From Puffinus mauretanicus (lineage: Eukaryota > Chordata > Aves > Procellariiformes > Procellariidae), in the NCBI GenBank assembly GCA_023333565.1, contig JAJKFH010000102.1, positions 248,001 to 312,000 on the forward strand: 64,000 nucleotides of DNA, read 5' to 3'. A program made the position numbers and the translations under genes. Under the pieces are notes generated by a model, which worked only from the letters and a program-made list of their open reading frames with translations, was not told the DNA's origin and did no database searches. Positions 38,320 to 49,690 of the stretch are shown here, piece after piece; position 1 is the first letter of the stretch, and each line of letters opens with the position of its first letter.

Positions 38320-39186
38320 TGCCCAAATGTACAGATGCGGTCAATTCTGAAGAGAATTGAGTTATTTTCAACTGCATGTAAGGCAAAGCCTGTCAGCAGC
38401 TGTTAAGCAAGCTGGCTGTAAAAAACAGTGACCAGAAAAATGTGTTAATACACGCTGTCAAACAAATGTCATAACAGCTTGTTATTTTTTTTTTTTTGTG
38501 ATCGACACAAATAATGAACCCTAATTGTCTCATTGAGTCTAGGGTGATGTTAGCTAACTTACCTTTACCATCAATGTCCTTATAAAAATGATGCTAACTA
38601 TTAGACCAGCTGCTTAGTGTAGTCCTGATGTCAGTAAAGCATTTAAATAAATGCTTAACCTTCAGTATGTGAAAATATTTTGGAAGTTAAATGGGAATAA
38701 ATGCACCTGTAACGCCAAGCAGATGCTCCAGCACCTTACCGAGTCCTTGTCTTGGCTGTTCCCAAGCAAAAGCATCTATTCTGTAGTAGAAAATAACTGC
38801 CTGTATTGTAAAGCTGCCACGTGGCTGAGACAGCCGCAGAAGGTGCCAACAAGGACAGGGCAGGACAAGGGCCGTACTTCTGATGTTGGCCGGTGTTACT
38901 TGCTGCTGAGGAAGCACAGACATCGTCTCACTGCCGTAAACTGTACTGGGAGGGCAAGAAGGTGCCAAGAATGTTGCCAAATGCAACCGCTTATTTTAAA
39001 AATTGGGGAAGTGGTTTCTCTTTAATCAGATAAACTAGAAGTTCAGAGCTATTTTCACTAATTAGTTTAATAGCACATTAGAAGACTGCAAATCAGGCGA
39101 AAAGCATAATTTAGAGTATTTGAAAGATGCCCTGCTATTACAAGACCTCTCCAGTCTAGTAATGGTTCTGTTTTGTTTCCTTACAG

Positions 39187-39364
39187 GTTAAACATATTGC
39201 TGGCTGGTATGAACCCCTTCTATTTCCACGCAGTGAATGTAATTTTACACTGTCTAGTGACTCTTGTGCTGATGTACACTTGTGACAAAGCTGTGTTCAA
39301 GGACTGTCGACTTGCTTTTGTCACGGCGCTGTTCTTTGCTGTGCATCCCATTCACACCGAGGCT
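39187..39364 (+). CDS. TMTC1: TMTC1 coding exon 2 (residues 106-165)
   Basis: The acceptor is cttacag at 39180-39186. The exon's first G completes Lys106. It encodes LNILLAGMNPFYFHAVN (107-123), a membrane helix through ILHCLVTLVLMY (125-136), a short loop TCDKAVFKDC, a second hydrophobic stretch LAFVTALFFAV (148-158) and the family signature HPIHTEA (159-165). This is nearly identical to the human TMTC1 segment as I recall it. The exon ends in phase 0 after GCT, with donor gtaagt at 39365. The length of 178 fits the phase change from 2 to 0. Confidence 0.96.
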
Positions 39365-41079
39365 GTAAGTATGTGACAAAAAAAAAAAACCGGTGACACA
39401 AAAGCTAAAAATAAATGCATACTTTAAATTTTTTTTTTTTTTGTAAAGAAACCTCTGAGTCATACAGAATATGGTACTTGTGATTTTTGCTGTGGAGGAG
39501 CAAAGGTGAGAATATACTTTATTTAAAATAATTCGCAGGAGTCATTAAGAAAAAAGTGTATTCATACATGCCATCTTTCTGCTCCGGCACTAAATTCTAA
39601 TTGACGGTCCTAATCAGCAATGCTGGGAATAAATGGACAGTCATTCAGCTGATGAAAATGTCGAGTCTTCTAAAACCAAAGACCTCGATGAGGCTGCGCT
39701 CTCCTGCTGGGACATTGTTGCATGCCTTCAGTCATCTCCTATAGTCATCAATTTAAGGGAGAAAAAGTGAAGGGAGCATTAGTGTGTCTTCTGGAGGAGA
39801 TCGCTCAGATAGAGGTGATATGACCCATGGATTACTTAATATTGATTTCAATTAAAAGCTAGGAGTATCATCTTCAGAAAAAAACTTGTTAGCTTAACAA
39901 ACGTCATAGTAAGTTTACAGAGCAACAGCTCATATTGGACATTTTTCTGTTCATTATAAGGAAACATTTAAAGACATAGTCATCCTAAAACTGCAGTCTG
40001 TTAGCATGGTGAGGTACTTCTGTAGATAAAATGAGTCTTGCTGTCTTTGGAAGGAAATGCAATGTCTAGCTATCCATACTTAGAAAAAGAAATGCACTCG
40101 TTAGCTGAGTTATCATTGACATCACACGCTCTCATTACGAGCCTTTGTAAATGAGCGAGGGAAACGGCTGCTGCGGCTGAGAACTTTTGAGGAGAGATTA
40201 CCTTAATAAGCAAAAGCCACAAGCTTTACAGTTACTCCCTGTGCTGTCTCGTGTGAACTAATCAGCGAGGCTCCTTTTGATAATACAGCTTTATATTATA
40301 AGGGAGGTTTTAAAAGAGGCACTCTTTGAATTTATTTTTGTCTGGGTCAGAACTTAAAAAGGTTGAAATAAATGCCAGAGCGCTGAATATAGCTTAATTA
40401 TATAATCTCAAAAGAGGCGAAATTTCAAAGGGCCTTTTGTTTGCTTTATGGGCAATTTTTAGATCTTTATGAAATGGTATATTGAAATAGTTTGTAAAAA
40501 GAGTGTTTATACATTCTTCTTCAGTATTCCCTTTCTTATAAAAAGATTTGGTTAATTAATATGTAGAAAAAACTCTCATAAACTCAGATTATTCAGAAAG
40601 AGAATAAATTGCATACCGTTCTATCACTTTTTGGTGATAAAGTTCATTCAAATATTAATTATTAACTCATTCCTATATAAGAAGTCTTCTCCAAAGATTG
40701 CTCTTTCATTAGTCTTTTTCTTTAACAAATCTCAGTTCTGGGAGTTGGATGCATTTCTCATTTGAGCCTTATTATACAAAATTAAAACAGATCCCTAAAA
40801 TTGGTATTTCTTTATGCAACTTTATAAATACTTTAATAAGATGGTAAAGAATGACTTAACTGTTGGCTTACTCATTTGTTTTGCCAAGTGAGAAATGCAG
40901 CAGACCAAACTGAGCATATCCTACACTAACCAAGTACCATTTCACTATATTGAGGGAGGGTAACACTGAAAGATAAAAAGCTTGAAATAGTAGCAGTTAG
41001 CATGGATCACTGAAACAGTCGCTGAATGCGCATGCCTTTTTATATATGTGCTTTTACACCTTGTCTCTTTTCCTTTTAG
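39365..41079 (+). other. TMTC1: TMTC1 intron 2
   Basis: The intron runs from gtaagt at 39365 to ttttag ending at 41079. It is 1.7 kb, AT-rich and free of recognised transposons. The part from about 40100 to 40760 has almost no open frame in any register and no repeat, so it is a candidate conserved non-coding segment. That is only a guess from composition. Confidence 0.85.
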
Positions 41080-41153
41080 GTAACAGGTATAGTAGGCAGA
41101 GCGGATGTCCTAGCCTGTCTACTCTTTCTGTTGGCTTTTCTCTCCTATAATAG
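41080..41153 (+). CDS. TMTC1: TMTC1 coding exon 3 (residues 166-190)
   Basis: A 74-base exon follows the pyrimidine-rich acceptor ctcttttccttttag. It encodes VTGIVGRADVLACLLFLLAF (166-185) and then LSYN, with the AG of Arg190. The GRADVLA block is strongly conserved in TMTC proteins and leads into a membrane helix. The exon ends in phase 2, with donor gtatgg at 41154, weaker than the donors of exons 1, 2 and 4. Human TMTC1 has Ala where this protein has Thr167, as I recall it. Confidence 0.95.
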
Positions 41154-42350
41154 GTATGGATCTTTGCTATCGGTTGTGATAATATCATGAGATGCACTAG
41201 TCTGAGGAGGAGACAAAGGGGAAACCTGTCAGTTTTCGGTGGTTGTTGGCAGAGGTGCTTCCCCAGCCCTGCTGCGTGGAAGTGCCCTGGCCCCAGCTTT
41301 CAGCCGCAGTGCCAAATAAGTGACGCTTACGAGAACAAATGAACATAAAAAGAGAAGTCAACATTTAAGGTCCCCTCTTCCATTGACGTTACAGCTGACC
41401 ATACACTAGAGGAGGGCTTGTAGAGCTAAACATTATAAAGAAGTGTTTTCAACTGAGGGCGAATTGTCTGTATGTAGAGTGAAGAACGGACCGACACATG
41501 CCTGCCTTTGAAATGCATGCTGTGACTGTGGGACTCTGAAATACCTGGTCTGGGAGAGTTAAGGATTGTGGCTAGACCGTTAGTCATCCTTTTCACATGA
41601 AGACTTGGCACTGTTTGCTGGTCTGTGTCCTAAAACGGCGACTGAACAAGTATAGATAAAGAAATAGCTTTACTCGGATGGGGTTTCTGCCCCTTTTGCA
41701 TTGTTACTTCATTTAGGAATAGCACCATATCATCATGGCCGCGTGGAAAAACTGCTTATATCCCTCTTGGGCTGTTTGCTACAAATCTGCAGCGCTGTTT
41801 TCATCAGGAGGTTTCAAAGGCGTAAAACTGGTTGTGACCCCGCCGGAGTCGGCTTGTTTGGTTTTGGTTCTTTCTTACCTTCTTCCCTCTGCTACAGGCT
41901 TGCTGCCCAGTCTGTTAATGATTAGGACACATCTTTGACTCAGGGGAGCGTGGGTGGGATGGAGGAATTTTTGCTTGCCTAGTGCATTTTGTCACATAAG
42001 GCGAATTAAGCAAGTGTGTTCTAGATGACGGAAAGCAGGTGTTTTTCTGCCCTTTCTGTCTTTGTACTTACTCAGCCTTCCTCTGACTGTTTCAAGTCCA
42101 CTTTATCTTTCTGCTTGTCTTTTTTCCCTCCTCTGCTCAAATTCTTGGTGCACCTCTCAATATTTGTGTTTTCCCTTCCTGTCCTGTGTCTAAACCTTTC
42201 CTCGTTTATCAGCTAACAGTGTAGATTGTTCACGTCACTTATTACCAGCATCTTAAGAAATTAAGGAAAAGTGTCTCAGTATTTGTGTGAAGGTAGTAAA
42301 CATGAAAATAACAGAGAAGTTAAAATATTTATGTCAAATCTATTTTTCAG
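41154..42350 (+). other. TMTC1: TMTC1 intron 3
   Basis: A 1.2-kb intron from gtatgg to tatttttcag. It contains no recognised repeat or gene. The pyrimidine-rich stretch at 42100-42180 is ordinary intronic sequence. Confidence 0.85.
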
Positions 42351-42527
42351 GAGTGTGGATCAGCTTTATGTTGGGGAACATTTCCCTCCCACTGCCTCCC
42401 CATTCTTTTTGCTGCTTAGTTTATTCCTTGGGACATGTGCAATGCTGGTGAAAGAAACTGGAGTCACCGTGTTCGGTGTGTGCTTGGTTTATGACTTCTT
42501 TTCCCTCTCCTGCAATGGACTCAAACT
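42351..42527 (+). CDS. TMTC1: TMTC1 coding exon 4 (residues 190-249)
   Basis: The acceptor is tatttttcag, and the first G completes Arg190. It encodes SVDQLYVGEHFPPT (191-204), a variable luminal or cytosolic loop, then the helix SPFFLLLSLFLGTCAML (206-222). The conserved VKETGVTVFGVCLVYDFFSL (223-242) comes next, followed by CNGLK and the CT of Leu249. The KETG motif is a family hallmark. The exon ends in phase 2, with a consensus donor gtaagt at 42528. It matches human TMTC1 closely, except in the loop 191-204 and the last few residues. Confidence 0.95.
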
Positions 42528-44512
42528 GTAAGTAACTTGCTATGCTCGCTGTGCTTTTCCAGTGTTGCCACCTGTGTGTGCAAAATATATATTATTATAT
42601 ACAGCACTGTGGGAGATGGACTTGCCCCGCTGAATTAGATGGCACATATTTGACAAATTTGGAGGGCACCAAGGTTTCATTCTGGGTTTTTTTGGTTTTT
42701 TTTTTGTCATCACTCTATTGCTGCCTGATAACTTTTGCTGGGTAGATAGACCAAATGTGAAGAACTGATCTCTAAAATGGTTAGTTCACTCTGGCAGGAC
42801 TAACATTTACTTTTTCTGTGGGAGTTCTGACTGAAGGATCGACATCTTAAAATTTCTCTGGCTTAACTCCTTCCATTCGCATGCTTGATTATTCAGTCAC
42901 GATGTCATGGTTGTAGAAATACCATATGATGTTTAGTAGTAAAATCAGGTTTGATCCTTTCTGTCCTTACAGAAGGGAAAAAGAGGGAAAATATTTAGCC
43001 AGTTCTGGAATGATTGGAACAATTAGCAGCTCTCAGCAGCCGCTGGAGAAAAAATCAAATACTTTGAAGTTTGTATCCCTCACCCACTTAGTGTCACAAA
43101 TAACTGCTATTCTGTATCTCCATTAAAAGTCAGAAGTCTTTTGTTTGATAGGAGCTGTTTTTTATCCATGTCTCTCCCAAACCATACCTGGTGCAGATCT
43201 ATTGACGAGTGACCCTAAGAGCTTACTGCCACTGAGAATGGCAGGTCTTGCTCCTGCCATCGCTTCGCGTGTTCCCGCCGGTGCTGCCCCACAGGCTCTG
43301 GAGCCTGTCACACCCCTGCGTGAGCTAGTGTATCTAGGTTGTAAAAAAGGACACGGAATTTGTGTTTCTGCAGTAGTGAATTAAATCAGCTCCCAGAAGG
43401 GTTTGGGGAGTGCCAGAGCTGGCACAATGCGAGAGCAGCAAATGCAGGGAGGAGAAGAGGGACTCTCCTCTTTCAGGAGCGTCCCGGCTTCCCTCCCGTT
43501 TCAGCCCTTCCTCTAGGTCCTAACGGGGCATGGACCACGTTTCAGGCCCACCTGCCCTCCCTCCGGCCCCTCTAGCAGCAATAGCAATCAGAGGGCTGGT
43601 ACGACGGATCCGCAGAGGATTTCCTCTATTTTGACTGGATAAGTAATTCATAACAGTGTAACTGGTGGGCAGGTAGCCAGCGAGGAGTTTTCTGGGGACT
43701 GACAGCCGGCATGCTTGTTAACACTTGCATTTACAGTCTGCCAGCCGTGCTCCAGGAGCTGCCTGGCTGAAGGTAACACAAATGTTAATTAATCGGGGGA
43801 AGATCTGTGCCCTCCTCCTTCCCCCTCCCCGCAATCTCCCCCTTCCCATAGGTTCACATTCCAGTGGCTTTTTCAGGTTATTTCTTTGCTTCGGTGGCAT
43901 CCAGTTGCCCAAATGTGGCAGTTACTTAGCTTGCAGGAATGAAGCTCTGTAGCCCAGATGTGCTGCATTTTCATATTTGCGCTGGTTGCATGTATTGTGC
44001 ACTTTTCTGTCTGTCTGGTGCTCAGGATTTTAAGACTGTATTTGACTTTTTTAGGGGGCAGCAGAAAACCAGCAGCTTTCTACATGCTGCTGAAACTCAT
44101 GTCCTCCTGGTCCTTCCTCCAACCTGTACAGATCTGTTTTCTGTTTAAACGAGGCAGAACGCCAATTATTTTCTGCAGCAAAAAATTAGGAGTGGCACCA
44201 TGTTCTTCCTCACAGTGCTTCCCATCTTACCAGAGGTCCAGAGAACAGCTTGATATGGGAGTGCTCATTTTCTCTTGCTGTCGGGTCTCTTCCTCTAGAT
44301 CTGGTTAGGAACTAATAAATCCTGTCCTCCCAGCACGCAAAGACTTTGTATTTTGGATTAAATAAAACGTCGTCTGTTGTAGTTAGATACCATGTTGTGC
44401 TGTTTTCATAATGTTCAACCTTTTGATAAGTAAACGTGAAAAATAAAAATCCTTAAATCCTTTTCTTTCCCCTTTCCCCTCTTTTTTCCCTTTTTTCTGC
44501 ATGCATAATCAG
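42528..44512 (+). other. TMTC1: TMTC1 intron 4
   Basis: A 2.0-kb intron from gtaagt to the acceptor tgcataatcag. The polypyrimidine tract for exon 5 (about 44461-44498) is strong but sits 12-15 bases upstream of the AG. There is a moderately GC-rich part at 43240-43580 with no recognisable exon. No transposon was recognised. Confidence 0.8.
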
Positions 44513-44719
44513 GAGAAATGGGGGGATCCACCAGAGACCTGCCCGGCAGTCTGCGGCTTCTCCCTCTGCCTCGCTGCAGGTCCCTCCAGCCGGCCGGGAG
44601 AATGGGAAGCACCGCTTTGCTCACCGGGGCACCTGGAGCTCCTGCCACCCGGCGTCACCCGAGGAACAGCGGAGTGGTGGCCTTTCTGTGCCCAGCAAAG
44701 CCATGTGGGCCATTCGGAG
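44513..44719 (+). CDS. TMTC1: TMTC1 coding exon 5 (residues 249-318), variable Ser/Pro-rich linker
   Basis: This exon has no useful ATG-led frame and was found by similarity. Its open frame reads R-N-G-G-I-H-Q-R from 250. It then contains AGRENGKHRFAHRGTWSSCH (275-294) and ends in PSKAMWAIRR (309-318). Human TMTC1 has a related stretch here (HRENGK..RFPHKGAW..CH, then a W before the next helix). The acceptor AG is at 44511-44512 and its first G completes Leu249. The presumed donor is AG|gtaccg at 44720. At 207 bases with the same phase on both sides, it can be skipped without a frameshift. The linker is hydrophilic and rich in Ser, Pro and basic residues. The 3' border is less certain because the donor is poor. 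Confidence 0.85.
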
Positions 44720-45131
44720 GTACCGCTGGCTTCCTGCCGCTGCGTTGTGGTTTAGTTTGCAGCTGATCCTACCTTAAAATGTCAAGTCATTCACTTTGTT
44801 TTAGCCATTTTTAACCCGGAATGTGCCGTAATTTTTCTTGTGCTACTGGAGAGGGAGGAGGGGAGAAGCTGGAAGGAGGGTTAAGGGAAGAAAGAGGAGG
44901 GAATCGAAAAGTGCATTTCTTCTGCTTGGGAAGAGGAGAATATCTGAGGACTGTCCATGTCCTGAGACTTTCTATTCTAATATTATATTGGTAGGCAATG
45001 CTTTCCTTCCCAGCTTCTCCATGGAGAAAGCCAAAACTGTAATGCTAGTTTGAATGTGAAGAGGGGCAATATGTGCATGTATACAACAATGTCTGAAGTG
45101 AGGTGAGTGCAGTGCGAGCAGCATACTATGT

Positions 45132-45241
45132 GATATCGCTATATATCTGTATATACACGTTTGTAGGTATAATTTCTTCATGTGGATATACATACATGTG
45201 GATGTGTGTTTGTGTGTATGGATATTTATGTACATATATGA
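45132..45241. repeat. TA/TG-rich low-complexity stretch
   Basis: Imperfect alternation of TATA, TGTG and TACA steps over about 110 bases, with no single pure unit. It is probably an old decayed dinucleotide repeat. The His/Tyr/Thr-rich peptides on the opposite strand are artefacts of it. Confidence 0.7.
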
Positions 45242-48200
45242 AAGTAGAGGTGATGCCCACTTCTGCTTTATGCCTAAGAATATAACGGTGAGAGCCGGGC
45301 TCAGGCAGTAACAGAAGGATTTTCACCGGTTGCATCCAGCAGTTCTCGGCATGTTCATTGTGCACCTCGTTGGGGAAGGAGGGGCTCTCCCGTAACTCGG
45401 GGCCACGCTCTGGCATGGGACCAGTGTGTGGTGCCCCTATTCCTGTGGAACAGCACCGAGTTAGTAAGAGTGTTTAAGGGGGTGTGACTCAGCAGCCGCC
45501 CCATGGATCTGTGCCAGAGTGTGGGTTTTTTTTTCTTTTAACCTTGACCTTTGTACAATCTCCCTGGTAGCCCTTGCCCAGCTTGCCTTTTGTTGCTGAC
45601 TTTTGGTTTTAACTACAAAACACTCACAGTATGATTTAATTTGGAGACTTGTAATAATGAATCGCCCTGCACTACCTATTCCTTGGAGGTGGTGTTTTTT
45701 TCCTTAAATAGATCAGGAATTACCTGCTGCAGTTCTCTGATCATTTAATCGTTGGCACCTGAATGGGCCCTATGCAGCACTCCTGAAATCTGGGAAAGGG
45801 AGTGTTTTATTCCCACATAACGCCCCTCATTAATCAGTTCAGTAGGAGCTGTTTGTTTGTTGTTGTTGTTGGTTTTTTTTTTTTAAATAATCTTCTTACA
45901 GTATTGATGGCATATAGGCGTTACATGGGATCTGTAACTTCTCAGATCAGAGTCTGTTTCCTCTACCTGTAGTTTAAATGGTTCAACCCACTCGAGAGCT
46001 TCTGCCCTGCAGATGTTCTGGCTGATTGGTCTGACTTGGGGATGGTTGGGTTTTTGGTTTTGTTTTTAACAAGGAAAGGAGTGGGTTTGGTCATGTTGCC
46101 TCTCCGTGTGGGCATTTGTGACACAAAAATGGTATGGAAGTCAAGCTTTTCGGAGTGGGTAAGTGCTAGCTGCTCCGGCACGGAGACTCTTCTGGCCGTT
46201 GGGAAGAGCTTCTAAAGCTGTTTGTTTGTTTGAATTTATTTCTTCTCCTGCATCCCCAAATGAGTAGCACAATTGGAAGGCGTGGGTGACCCTGGTTCCT
46301 TCTGATATGGCAGGCCAGAATGGGCTGTCCAAAAGCTTCATCGAACATCTTGTCTCTAAAGTTTAGGACCTGGTGAGGGGGAGTAACCTGAGCACAACTG
46401 TGGTGCAGCTGCCATTCCTGGCCTTTGCGCTCTCCACGTTTCTCTCAATGCTTTTGTTCTCTTTGATACTTGTATTTGTTTTTCATTTTCCCTGACAGAT
46501 ACTATGGTGGAGGGTATCGATATAAAAAAAGTCTCCTGTCTTGCTCCATCTTCTCGTTCCTTGTTTCTTTTACCCCTCTTTCTTTCTTCCTATGCTCCTT
46601 TCCCATCTCCTTTGCTCTGTACTTTTTCCAGACACCCTCCCTCTGCCCCTGCTTTTGGGAACGTCCCTTTCTTACCCCGAGGGGAAAGCCTCTGGTTTTC
46701 CAGCCTCTTCGGAGAGGCTGCAGAAGTTGTGTTGGAGAGACCATGCACGTGGGATGGCTTCAGAGGGAACTTGTCCATGCTGCCAACTGGCATTTGCTTT
46801 TCGGCAGCTGCCTCTTCAAGTGTTGTAAAGGATTTCTGCACGTGGTAAATCAAGCTCTGCATAGTACATAGCTGCTTTCTTTTTAAAAAGGGACTCTCTT
46901 GGTGTAAGCCGCTTAGCTTCTCTTTTCAAGTGACTGACTGTGTACAACACGCTTGCAACAACCTGTTGTGTGGTGTTTCGCTGTGGGATGCCCAAAGTAG
47001 AGCTGGCTTGGTCCCAGTGGCTGAGACGGAAGCCTGCTCCCGCACAATTGTGTGAGAGTTGTGCCCAAGAGCCTTGGGAGAAAGCCTGGGATGGGTTAAT
47101 GGATGCTGCTTTGAAAGAAACTTCTCTAAAACACTGTTGGCAACCTGCTTTGCTAGTTTTTCCCTTGCTCTGAATTCCTGTTTCCTCTGAAGGCAGGATA
47201 AGGCAGGATAACTTCTTGTTGCATGGAATGACAGCCTCACAGAGCCTGGGCAATTTGACCAGTGCCTGCTTGTCTAATGTCAATGTTTGCTAGTCACTAT
47301 AAAAAATAAACGTGCTGCTACAGCATTTGTAATTTCAAGAGATCTTCTCAATTCTCAGCCACCTGGAGCGTGCTTGCAGTAGTCTGGAACAGCAAGATTA
47401 AATGTATTGCAGCGCACTGACTCTCAAAATGACGTCCGTGTCACAGGAGGTCTGTGGACCACTACCTGATCGTATGACTGCAGTCTTCTCCTTACTTCCA
47501 TTTGCTGACTCCTCTCACAGGACAGATTAAAATAGTTGAAATACTTTCTGTAAACAGTCTTTCTTTAGTGCTATTGGCATATTATATGATATGAGGTAGG
47601 AAGCACTCAAGGCAATTGCTCTATTAAAATACAATCCATCTTTTAAAAAAAAAAAGTAAATCCTTGCTATAGATGAAAAAAGATAGAAGGAAAAAAATTG
47701 AAGTTGCTGTCAAATATACAAAATTAATTACACAATTTCTCCTCTGTAATCGATGTTTCTCTGACTCGTGTAGGTCTCTTCCATGGCAAAAAGGAGGGGA
47801 AAAGATTCTAAATATTTCAAAAACTCCAAAGTTGGAGGGCAGATTGGGCACAGTGAAGTAGCTTCAGATACCTTATCCAGTGCACCAGGTTGCTAGTTGT
47901 AAGGTCTTTATTAGAATAAAATAGTTGTGCACTGCTTAATCTGTACTTTTAAGTACTTGTAATGTGATCAATTAGGTTTCTATTTAATAATAATTTGTTA
48001 CGTATCTTGCTACTACAGCTAACTGAAAAATGCAGGAAAATGTAATGGAGGAGTTAAGGGAATTAAGTCTAATTAGCAGTAATTGGAGCTAGTTATGTAA
48101 ATTCTTGGTGCAGAGAGATTTCTGTTATTTATTGTCACTTGCTCTTGTCTTCAGCTATGCCATGAATGTGTGGGTTGCAGTCCTGGGTGCCTTCAGGAGT

Positions 48201-49664
48201 AAGGAATGAGTTAGTCTGGTTGAAATTGTAGGTTTTATCACCATGATTTATTGCAATTTTGGGAGATGCTGGCATATATTACTGGAACAAGGTAACTAGG
48301 ATCTCTCATGAGTTTGATCCATCTCCCTGAGTTTTAAGACCTGGAAGAGGCTTGTGACTGTATGTGCCCTCCCATATGACACAAATGGAGAAGGGCAGAC
48401 AGGAACTTTCATGTAGGGCTTGCACTTCTGTTTGAGATATGGCCAGGGCTTCAGTGCTTTCACTGTGACGATGCAGTATACATATATGTGTCTTATTAAA
48501 AAGCAGTATCAGTGCCAACACCTCATTGCTTACCACAGCGATACTCTATTAAATCCATGAATATGTTTAACAAGGATGATATATGTAAAACAACAAGTTG
48601 TCACAGTCCCTTATGCAAGTTGTGTCCGTAGTTATTGTCATTCATTCTCTTTTTCTTGATTTGTTGAACCCGTTGAAAACAGATTATTTTTTTGACCTTT
48701 TTTTTTTTTAATTCCGAGGCTACATATAATTGTAGTCATGCCATGTCATACGTGCCTCACACTCAGCATTGCTAAATGCTGTCCAGCCCATGGACACCCT
48801 CATACCACCTAATCACCCTGATGGTTTTGAGCTTTGTAAATGAGCCTGTGGTGGGCCCACAGTCTAAGCTTCTTGAAAAACAAGACTCCTCAATAGCTTG
48901 CTACTTTTGAAACTGAAATCTCTGTTTCTCTTTGGTGACCTAGAAACTGATTTTTATTTCATCTGCTGTTGGTGATTTAGCTGGTGAGACTCTTCCCTTA
49001 GAATGGACAATAGACCGGTGTTTAATGCTGCCATTTTCCATGTGAAAACTGTTGCATTAGTTTTTTGTGTTTGGGGTTTTTTGTTTGGTTTTTTTTTTTT
49101 TTAGTTTTTTGCCAAGTGACAGAATGAGACAAGAAGCAGGTGTACTTGGAGCTGTGCCCAACGGCACCACTTTAAATCTCTGTGTATGTGCAAAAGAGAG
49201 TGAGGGAGCTCACTACTCATTAGTGCTGTGGGATCCAGGCACAAAATCCCATTGATCCAAAATTCAATGAAATCCTTAAGGCTATACCAGGGATAAATGT
49301 AATCTGATGACTAAACTGGCAGCAATGTTATTTTCTTTTGCAGTAGCAGGGGAAAGAAAATGGAAACGCTCTGCAGAATGTGCATTCCAGGGATGGCTGC
49401 GCTGGCCCTAAGATTTATATACTATCAGGAAAAGTATGTTGAAGTCATAACGTATCTTCCCTGAGTCCCCGCGCAGCATGCGCGGTCAGTGTTTGAGCTG
49501 AAACAGATGCTGTTCTCCAACATGAAGGAAGAGTGGAGGGAGAGGCGGGGAAAAGCGTCGGCACACATAACGTGCGACTACGTAGCAACTGCTTGGTGTT
49601 GATTTAGCTTTTCCTCACTGGGTGCTTCTACTTCTATTTCCAATTCTTGTGTAGCAATGATTTC

Positions 49665-49690
49665 TTTTTTTTTTTTTTTTTTTTTTTTTT
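49665..49690. repeat. Homopolymer T26
   Basis: 26 consecutive T residues, preceded by TTTC. It is too long to be stable, so its length may be variable between individuals or uncertain in the assembly. No SINE or LINE body was recognised on either side that would make it a reversed poly-A tail. Confidence 0.9.

Larger units (their letters stand above)
26948..39186 (+). other. TMTC1: TMTC1 intron 1 (12.2 kb)
   Basis: The intron is bounded by gtaagt at 26948 and ttacag at 39181-39186. The first 450 bases still belong to the CpG island. Beyond that it is AT-leaning single-copy DNA with a G-run/A-run (28829-28866), a 39-bp tandem duplication (31881-31958), a GC-rich patch (about 32440-32640), a perfect inverted repeat (35511-35534) and a TG microsatellite (38274-38319). 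I found no recognisable nested gene or RNA gene. Reading frames are short and lack known domains. Confidence 0.85.

Noticed and set aside
46470..46871. An open frame of 133 codons after a possible acceptor (ccctgacag)
   Set aside because: It is pyrimidine-rich sequence translated into Phe/Ser/Pro/Leu-rich text, with no similarity to TMTC1 or any other family.
48130..48210. A string encoding SYAMNVWVAVLGAF after a possible acceptor, considered as TMTC1 exon 6
   Set aside because: Only a few residues resemble the expected SYLLAFNVWLLLAP block, a stop follows within a few codons, and the downstream CYDWQVG and IWDMRN motifs are absent.
49665..49690. The T26 run considered as the reversed poly-A tail of a retrocopy
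   Set aside because: No cDNA-like body or target-site duplication was seen on either side.
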